Source of the DNA: Diphasiastrum complanatum
Taxonomy: Eukaryota; Streptophyta; Lycopodiopsida; Lycopodiales; Lycopodiaceae
Direction: 5' to 3'
NCBI GenBank assembly: GCA_029204225.1
Contig: CM055103.1
Coordinates: 23,678,663 to 23,742,662 of the forward strand
DNA length: 64,000 nt
A model generated the notes under the pieces. The model made no database searches and was not told where the DNA came from. It saw only the letters and a list, made by a program, of their open reading frames with translations. Positions 58,301 through 64,000 of this stretch are shown one piece after another. How positions within the stretch are numbered: position 1 is the first letter of the stretch; each line of letters begins with the position of its first letter. The position numbers and the translations under genes were made by a program.

Positions 58301-58480
58301 GATTGTACCAACACTCACTTGCATAATGTCCTATCTTCTAACAGTGAAAGCAGGTAACATTTTTCTTGACCTGCTTCTTATAATTGCCTGCATCCTTTGC
58401 TTCTAGCTGGTTCTTGCTTTTGGAAAGTCTCCTCGCTGAGCATTCTTCCCTTTGCTTTTAAAAATAGTGCCTTCTCATCA
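55374..58480 (-). pseudogene. Ty1/copia pol, minus strand, internally deleted
   Basis: Order on the minus strand: gag end with decayed knuckle (CxxC then GHYASEC), post-protease strand, SELWHKRMGHINMKMLYGM, integrase (FVTFIDNYSYMTMIYLLKLK, ALRSDNGGEYASNEF, YTPQHNGVLKRKNRTLMDAA, VIFIGYPSEVAGYKLYDP) and the linker and RT start (WHQAMQEELQSMERNRAWEL). Then RT jumps to FVDDSLI because the fingers/palm are missing. The thumb (YRNLIGSLMYLAVCTRLDI), RNase H (AYSDATWASSRDHSKFVSVG) and the tail SKTKHIPLKYHHIRDLI, MAEVLTKPLN follow. Multiple stops and frame changes. In integrase, VLKRKN replaces the usual VAERKN, so the catalytic Glu is gone. Confidence 0.88.
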
Positions 58481-58486
58481 TTTTCC

Positions 58487-58785
58487 TCATATGACTAGTT
58501 CAAGGATTTTTTTCATTCATCATGCACCTTACAATGGATCTAGAAAGTTCATCTCCTTTTCTATTGATGGTAAATGCAAGATAGAAGGAATTGGTAGTGT
58601 ATCAATTGGTGTTGGATTCACTATGACTCTTTAAATTTCACCATGAATCTCATTAGTGTTGGTAAAATGTTTGATGATGGTTTCCAAGTTGACTTTGAAA
58701 AAGATGCATGCTTGATTAAGAGGGATGGTGAAATGGTAGCAAGAGGGACTAGATGTGGAGATCTTTGTGAAAGTACTATACTTTA
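58487..58785 (+). pseudogene. Copia post-protease fragment, plus strand
   Basis: Reads FSIDGKCKIEGIGSVSIG then, after a frame change, NLISVGKMFDDGFQVDFEKD and ACLIKRDGEMVARGTRCG. It parallels residues of the intact element (NLLSVSQMLDKGFKVEF, GDACLIKKG). Short and isolated. Confidence 0.75.
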
Positions 58786-59356
58786 GGACCATAAATGGAT
58801 CTACAAAAGATCCACAAGAGTGATTGGATGCTTGCTTAACAATCCATCAAAAAACTAGACACAAAAAAGTTGATCTAGATTGGCAATTTGACAAACAACA
58901 AGCATTAACAATCAAAAGCATTGATAAACATTGAAATCCGAGACCACACGTGTGTACTACAGGCTGTAGTATGGCCTTCAACCTGAGAAACAAGTAGAAA
59001 TTGATTTGGTTTCATTTGGATCACAAAAACTCAATGTACATAGTGAACTAGCTTGAGATTGCCAATGAGCTCCAAAAATTTCTTATCTTCTCACTATGGA
59101 GAGAGGGAATACATAGCAAATTCGACTTCCTTCTTGAAGTTAGGTGGATTTCCAGCATGTAATAAGGAAGTTAACTCACTCTCCTTGACCTAAAATGAAA
59201 CCCTAGTCTATTTCCTAGAGTTATGCTTGGTAGGTAGCTAGTTGGTCAAATTTTCACCTTAAACTTAGGTGTAGGTCCTATAAAGTAGGGATGACCACCA
59301 AATAGACATGACCAACTCTCTTGACTTGACCTAACCTACATTAGGATGGGTTTCCC
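58786..59356. other. LTR-like sequence, no gene
   Basis: Contains 'ccacacgtgtgtactacaggctgtag' near 58951-58977, reminiscent of the G-box region of the young copia LTR ('cacacgtgtgaaatgcaggttgtag'). Probably a diverged LTR; borders unknown. Confidence 0.4.
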
Positions 59357-60145
59357 ATGTGGCATCATGGCCTCACATGTGTGGGACCTACTTGTGTACA
59401 CAATTTACACTATTCTACATGGTTTTTGATCAAGCTAGATTTGCCAATTTTCGCAATTCTTCACAATCTTTTCAAGTTGGAAACTAATCCTTGTGGAAGT
59501 GTGGTCAAGAGGAGCTTGGATCATCTCAAGGAGGAGAAGGCAAGTGGTTTACCTCAATTTATGTTACATGATGGCAAGGCTCATGAAGATGGTGCTTTGG
59601 AGAAAGTACTTGGAGAGTTATTGCCAAGGTGTTCTACTTCTCATCAATTTTTTCATCTTGTTCATTTGGATGATCTTGTTTCATCAAGTAGAATCAAAGA
59701 TGGTGCTTTCTTATGGAAGTATCTCTTATCAATAGTGCTTGATAGGAAAATTACAATAGTTGATACTTTGGGGATCTTTAGATCCATATGCTTTGTCAAT
59801 ATTCCTTTGCATGTAAGAAGTAAGGAAAATCTCATCTCTATCAAAAGGATGATGGTGAGATCCTCATATCTACCCACAATCCAAGTGCATGATGGAGAAA
59901 GACCAAGCTTTGAGGAGAAGACATCCCAACTCATGGTGCCAAGGAGATTTTCAAGAGGCAAGGAAGAGTCTATGTGGCTCACAACTCATGGGAAAGAGAC
60001 ACAATTTTCATGTGGTATTTATTCCAACACATCCACTTTTTCTTCTCTTCTATTATTTGATGTACCATCTTGCTTTGATAAGATTTCTACATCTCAAAGT
60101 TCAAGTGAGGCAATGCTAGTTTTGTATGATTCCTCTTGTATTTGA
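59357..60145 (+). CDS. Orphan 262-codon ORF, possibly retroelement-carried
   Basis: An uninterrupted frame with normal amino-acid variety: NLFKLETNPCGSVVKRSLDH, then LHDGKAHEDGALEKVLGELL, HLDDLVSSSRIKDGAFLWKY and RKITIVDTLGIFRSICFVNI. Near its end, LLLFDVPSCFDKIS resembles the copia INT-RT linker of the intact element (LTSFDVPSCVDEA), and SQSSSEAML vaguely recalls its RNase H. It may therefore be the remnant of another copia derivative with a swapped core, like 32043-33155. I recognise no domain. No promoter or intron evidence. Confidence 0.4.
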   Translation: MWHHGLTCVGPTCVHNLHYSTWFLIKLDLPIFAILHNLFKLETNPCGSVVKRSLDHLKEEKASGLPQFMLHDGKAHEDGALEKVLGELLPRCSTSHQFFHLVHLDDLVSSSRIKDGAFLWKYLLSIVLDRKITIVDTLGIFRSICFVNIPLHVRSKENLISIKRMMVRSSYLPTIQVHDGERPSFEEKTSQLMVPRRFSRGKEESMWLTTHGKETQFSCGIYSNTSTFSSLLLFDVPSCFDKISTSQSSSEAMLVLYDSSCI

Positions 60146-60159
60146 TGGAACAAAATTTA

Positions 60160-60760
60160 GATTTCTAATGCAAAGCTTAGATAGAGTCGATCTATGTAGT
60201 TGTAGCTACTGCTTCATACACTACCATCAATCATCTTCTGAACTACAGACTAACACAGTTGCAGATCTGATATTAATTAATGAATAGTAGATAATGTTTT
60301 ATCATCAAAAAATAACTGAGTAATAGTGAAAGTTATATCTATTGCAAGTAAGCATTAGAAAGAATTCATAGATTGCACATGTTGCGTATTATGCTGCAAC
60401 CTATCTATTATCAGAATCAAGTTTACAACAAAACTTTGAGTGATGTTTGTTTCTCAGATCAGTGCGTCAGTGCAAAAGAGACATCCTCTCTCACCAATAA
60501 ATTGGTAACTAGCTACTGCTTGTTACCTTTGTATCTGTCTATGTGATAGTATGTGTCTGCTACTGCATGACTCACACTCATCAAAAACATTTTCATCACT
60601 CTCGTTGATCCTATATAGAGAGGAATGGGAGAGATGATTGATTTGATACGCGAAGAAATTCCGAAACTGAAACATAGTCGTGAAACAGTCACGAAAGTGA
60701 AGCAACCACGATTCAACACAGTTCGGATGGAGTTCAGATGTGGTCACTAGACACTGCCAA
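60160..60760 (-). repeat. Diverged LTR-like sequence
   Basis: Shares loosely ordered words with 54880-55100 ('tttacaacaaaact', 'cagtgc.aaagagac.tcctctctc', a 'cctatatagaga' TATA-like box on the minus strand). Read as a distant copia LTR relative in the same orientation. Confidence 0.4.
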
Positions 60761-61632
60761 CTGAATCACTCCTACAGTCCTCCAGAATGTAGTCAAGCAC
60801 TACTGATCTACGTTTATAAATTAATGTAGCATTCAACAAATTCAACCGATGTGCGAAATTAAATAAATAGGAGAATCAGACACACGAATAACAGCAGACA
60901 CATTTGCATCCAAGATTATACATCATAAAAAGAAGACATGTGCACAATGGCTACAAAATCATCTATTGATTTTCTTTGATTCTTCAAGCACTACATGCAG
61001 ATCCACGCAGTGCGTTGCCGTGAGAGAAATACAGTGTCTTGCTTACTAGCGGACCTGTGGATCTCTATCTTGATCACAGAACTCGTCTCGCATGCAAGCA
61101 GACTTCTTGTCTGTATTTCATCTTGATTGCTTACTAGCATCAGACTACTTCTTGTGTATATTCATCTTTTTGTGTCAAGTATCATCCAGTAAGTGTATAG
61201 TTTCTCTTTGTAACTTTAAGATTAGAGTGATTAAACATCGACAAGTAATCAGAAAATTACAAGAGTGGCAGATTAGCCACGACCTATAGTGTATCTGCTG
61301 ACGTCATGCCATCAGATCAGACATCAGTACTTCTAGGTACTTGCATGATCTTTGCTGGTACTCTTTGGAGCGTGAGGGCAGAAAAGGTTTCGCGACGTTT
61401 TTCGTGTCGCATCGTTGGTTTCATTTCTGTCGTCTGACTTTCTCGTGTTGGACTGCAAAAGATTCTCGTTCGCGAATCTTTTGTGTTCGTGTCTTCCCCT
61501 CAAGTGTTCGCAAAACTTTCGTGCTTTGTGTCTCTTGACTTTCATGTTCGCTAACATCTTCGTCAGGCAGAGGGCTGAAAGTCATCTAGGAACTGCCTTA
61601 GCCATATTATCTCGTTGGCCATCAATGTCGTG
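60761..61632. other. No recognisable gene
   Basis: Contains 'cgcgacgtttttcgtgtcgcat' and several 'ttcgc(g)aa' words around 61389-61560. No supported coding sequence. Confidence 0.35.
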
Positions 61633-61815
61633 TCGGCTTTTTTGTATTTTTTGCCTATAAAAAATTGCGTGCAAAAATGTAGTGTCGTCTTTTTTGCATT
61701 TTTCGCTTGTCAAAAATTATGAGCAAAAATGTATGTCACATTTTTTGTCTGTGGCAATTTACGTTCATTTATGCAGAATGACAGTTTACGTTCATTTATG
61801 CAAACAGACTATTTA
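61633..61815 (-). repeat. Inverted relative of the 12042 tandem array, plus short tandem
   Basis: About 61633-61755 reads as the reverse complement of the 52-bp units at 12042-12189 ('gcaaaaatgtagtgtcgtc', 'tttttgc.tgtcaaaaatt'). It is followed by two copies of 'tttacgttcatttatgca' (about 61758, 61785). Confidence 0.7.
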
Positions 61816-62520
61816 CGGCCAATTGTCACCGCTTATCAACAAGTAACTTCTGAGAAGAATAGGATGAATGCCAATGGACACTAGCCAATTGGCAATCACA
61901 TTTGATGACCTAATTACTTAGCATAAATAAGTTGTTCATACATCTCATTATCAGTGATCAAGGAGAATGATCAATCAACACTGTGAATTGTGAAGGAGTT
62001 CAATGTTATTACACAATGCTTCATGCGCTCTCATCAAGCAGATCGTTCACAATCAGAAAGTATTGTGTTAGCTCTCTAGCTTTCAAGCTTGAAATCTCTC
62101 GAGCATTCTAGCTCAGTCTTTTAGAGATTTATTTAAGAGTTGCTATTGTGCGACTGCTTATCAGCAGAGTTGCTTATTTTGGACTTATTCTCAGTTACTC
62201 CGAGATAGCTTTAGAGTGTGCGGTTTCTATCCACTATTGTCTTGCACTCATTAGCATCTGATCTTGTTTTTCTAATCAATATTATTTTCTTATTGTGTTC
62301 AATTTGTGTTAGAATGCATGCATCTTTGTATTGCTTTTGTAACTGATAGAAAGTTTTTGAAAATTAACTTTATGTTTGGCTACGTAATCACTTAGTATCT
62401 AGCGAAAGTTAGTTGCTAAAGATTGAACATGATTTCCACCACTACTGCTTTGTTCAATTTTTGATAGGCATAGTCATGCATTGGAAGTAGGTAGTTTCTG
62501 CATTCTATTTGTCACTTGTT
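61816..62520. other. LTR-like sequence, no gene
   Basis: AT-rich, with a 'gcataaataag' TATA-like word near 61920 and many 'ctcttagcattc' style words. Plausibly LTR of the gypsy scrap that follows; no partner found. Confidence 0.35.
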
Positions 62521-62529
62521 TCCAACAAA

Positions 62530-62850
62530 GGCCAGTATTGATAAGCCTATCTCAAAAGCGAAGATGAAAGACTATGACATTGTCATTGATATTGGTTCAC
62601 TTCGACATAATATCACTTTTGAGTAGTTATTGGCTGACAATAATTACTATCGTAAGCAGTTGAAAAGTCTTTCTGCTCCTAAGAAGAAGAAATCAATTTT
62701 CTTGTTGGATGTTGGCATATTATCCATTGATCTTGGAGATCTTGGTGCACCAGAGATCAATGTTACAATTGTAGATGTTTAATTGAAAAAGTTTCAATTG
62801 ACTCAGGTTCGAATGTCAACATAATAATTGAGATTGAAGGAGAAACAAAG
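62530..62850 (+). pseudogene. Gypsy gag-protease scrap
   Basis: Frames read YDIVIDIGSLRHNITFE, LLADNNYYRKQLKSLSAPKK, LLDVGILSIDLGDLGAPE and then, one frame over, VSIDSGSNVNIIIEIEGE, a retropepsin active-site pattern (DSG-S-NVN). Stops interrupt it. A related NGGSRVNII pattern lies at 19.3 kb. Confidence 0.5.
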
Positions 62851-63100
62851 TCGTATTGAACAAATCGTACTGAATCAACATTGAGAATCAAGCTACAAGC
62901 ATCAAACAATAAGAGAAATCCAGTGATTTGCGTACAGGGAAGCTGCGAATGTTTAAAATCAATGCTACTTGTGAGCTGACAAGTAAAATCAAGGAAAACT
63001 CTAAATCTTGAAAGTAGCCTCTCACACCTCTACCTATGTATCTGCATCTTTGTTGTAGGAAGTATCTCCTGAACTGGTAGGTTACGCCAATTGACCTCGT

Positions 63101-63250
63101 TTTCGGGGCTACCAGTAGCCCCAAATACCCCATCCACGATAGGCCAGCCCCCTAAATCGCCCCTTGATCCCATTCTCAAGGTGCTACTGGCCTAGAATCC
63201 CCTGTGCCACAATGTGGGGCTATGCCATTCTAGGGGCTACTGGCCCCGAA
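63101..63250. repeat. GC-rich foldback element
   Basis: The left end ttcGGGGCTACCAGTAGCCCC (63103-63122) is matched in inverse by the right end GGGGCTACTGGCCCCGAA (63233-63250), apart from three bases. GGGGCTAC-CA-GTAGCCCC is itself a hairpin. Inner arms CCTAGAAT (63191-63198) and ATTCTAGG also pair. This looks like a MITE/foldback of about 150 bp in AT-rich surroundings. Confidence 0.6.
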
Positions 63251-63254
63251 CACA

Positions 63255-63750
63255 GTGATAACTCTAGTAAGAGTTAAATCTGAGTGTGTCAATATGATCA
63301 TCACCCAATTCTCATATGTAGAGGGCAAGCTTGAAAGCAATGTCATAATTGCATCTTGATCGTCTATGATTGATCCGATAGCAGCCATCTGTTGCAAGAG
63401 ATTCTTAAACTGGCTAATGTGACTCTAAAGTAGATCACCAACAGACATTTTGAATGTGAAGAATTTCTTTCGTAGATGTAACTTAGTAGTTACGTCCTTC
63501 ACATCATATAGTGAGTTCAAAATGTCCTAAACGTCCAATCTGTGTATCTGATATATTGAGGATGATAAGCACAAAAGTTTGACCATCCTTCGATTTTCAC
63601 TTTGAGTTGTCGCCTTCAGGTTTTACTTCTGTACCTGTAACAACATCCCATAATTCGTTGGTGATTAGCAAGGTCTTCATCTGAAATTTTGACAAATGAT
63701 AATCGGATCCATTCAGCTTGTCTGCAAAAGACCAACTTTACTTTGAGAGT
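63255..63750 (-). pseudogene. Copia gag fragment, minus strand
   Basis: The minus strand reads DKLNGSDYHLSKFQMKTLLI, TNELWDVVTGTEVKPEGD, then HLRKKFFTFKMSVGDLL, HISQFKNLLQQMAAIGSIID and LLSSLPSTYENWVMIILT, a UBN2-type gag. Stops interrupt it. It could be the missing 5' part of the minus-strand pol at 55.4-58.5 kb, separated by later insertions. Confidence 0.8.
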
Positions 63751-63783
63751 CCATCTGGAACTTAGTCTGTCGATTGTATCGAT

Positions 63784-64000
63784 TGTGAAAGATTCAACTA
63801 GTTTCATCACATTTTGCAATATTTCCATATTTGGCATATTGAGGCCAAAACTTGTTTTAGACTTAGAGGTTGACTTTTCAAAGTTCATTAGTCTAAATTT
63901 CATTTGAATAAACACTTTTTGAAAGTGTGGAAAAGATAGAATGCTCAATTTGAATAAGTTGGGTACATTGAATCTAGACCCAGAAATAGTAGGGTTTACA
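63784..64000 (+). repeat. LTR start, relative of 33151 LTR
   Basis: TGTGAAAGATTCAACTAGTT and the following about 165 bases match 33151-33320 with scattered differences. Runs off the window. Confidence 0.7.

Noticed and set aside
59662-59982. Minus-strand 106-codon frame
   Set aside because: Shadow of the longer plus-strand ORF at 59357-60145.

Overview
The window looks like TE-dense nuclear DNA of a land plant with a large genome. The grounds are one intact plant-type NPF (NRT1/PTR) transporter gene with GT-AG introns, many Ty1/copia and Ty3/gypsy (chromovirus) elements whose primer-binding sites match plant initiator-Met tRNA (TGGTATCAGAGC), long CT microsatellites and short TTTAGGG-like tracts. 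I cannot fix the lineage. A fern, other seed-free plant or gymnosperm seems more likely than a compact angiosperm genome, but that is inference.

Layout. 1-5.3 kb: a decayed copia element whose reverse transcriptase and RNase H are separated by 2.8 kb of gypsy debris, followed by an LTR. 6.0-10.3 kb: a complete minus-strand NPF gene with an ATG-only first coding exon; its exons sum to 609 codons. 10.3-12.5 kb: microsatellites, hairpins and a small tandem array. 12.5-18.9 kb: a chromovirus array in which one LTR serves two internal regions. 18.9-23.6 kb: gypsy protease debris, a rearranged minus-strand copia and a copia scrap. 23.6-29.5 kb: a complete, very young copia element (653-bp LTRs that look identical, ATTTC target duplication, one 1316-codon gag-pol ORF). 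29.7-33.4 kb: copia and gypsy fragments, including a copia derivative whose RT/RNase H core is replaced by an unrelated open frame.

35.6-49.8 kb is the most unusual part. A minus-strand gene (35.6-39.0 kb) resembles a DDE-like, DUF7869-type transposase with a BAH/chromo-like C-terminal module. A plus-strand gene (46.7-49.7 kb) encodes a ParB-like domain followed by a beta-class (motif IV before motif I) DNA amino-methyltransferase, split by spliceosomal introns. The two are divergent and share a short palindrome (core ATGCTWAGCAT). They are separated only by retroelement insertions: a copia 5' part at 39.7-42.5 kb and a minus-strand gypsy at 42.6-46.6 kb. I propose they are two halves of one large, now decayed DNA transposon that carried its own DNA-modification enzyme. 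Both genes carry frameshifts and stops.

49.8-54.8 kb: a third chromovirus tail and LTR, then an inverted, deleted copy of the NPF locus (pseudogene). 54.8-64.0 kb: a minus-strand copia element lacking part of RT, further copia and gypsy scraps, a 262-codon orphan ORF, a GC-rich foldback, a copia gag fragment, and an LTR related to the one at 33.15 kb. Apart from the NPF transporter, no gene in the window looks like a functional host gene. The young copia element is the only other intact coding unit.
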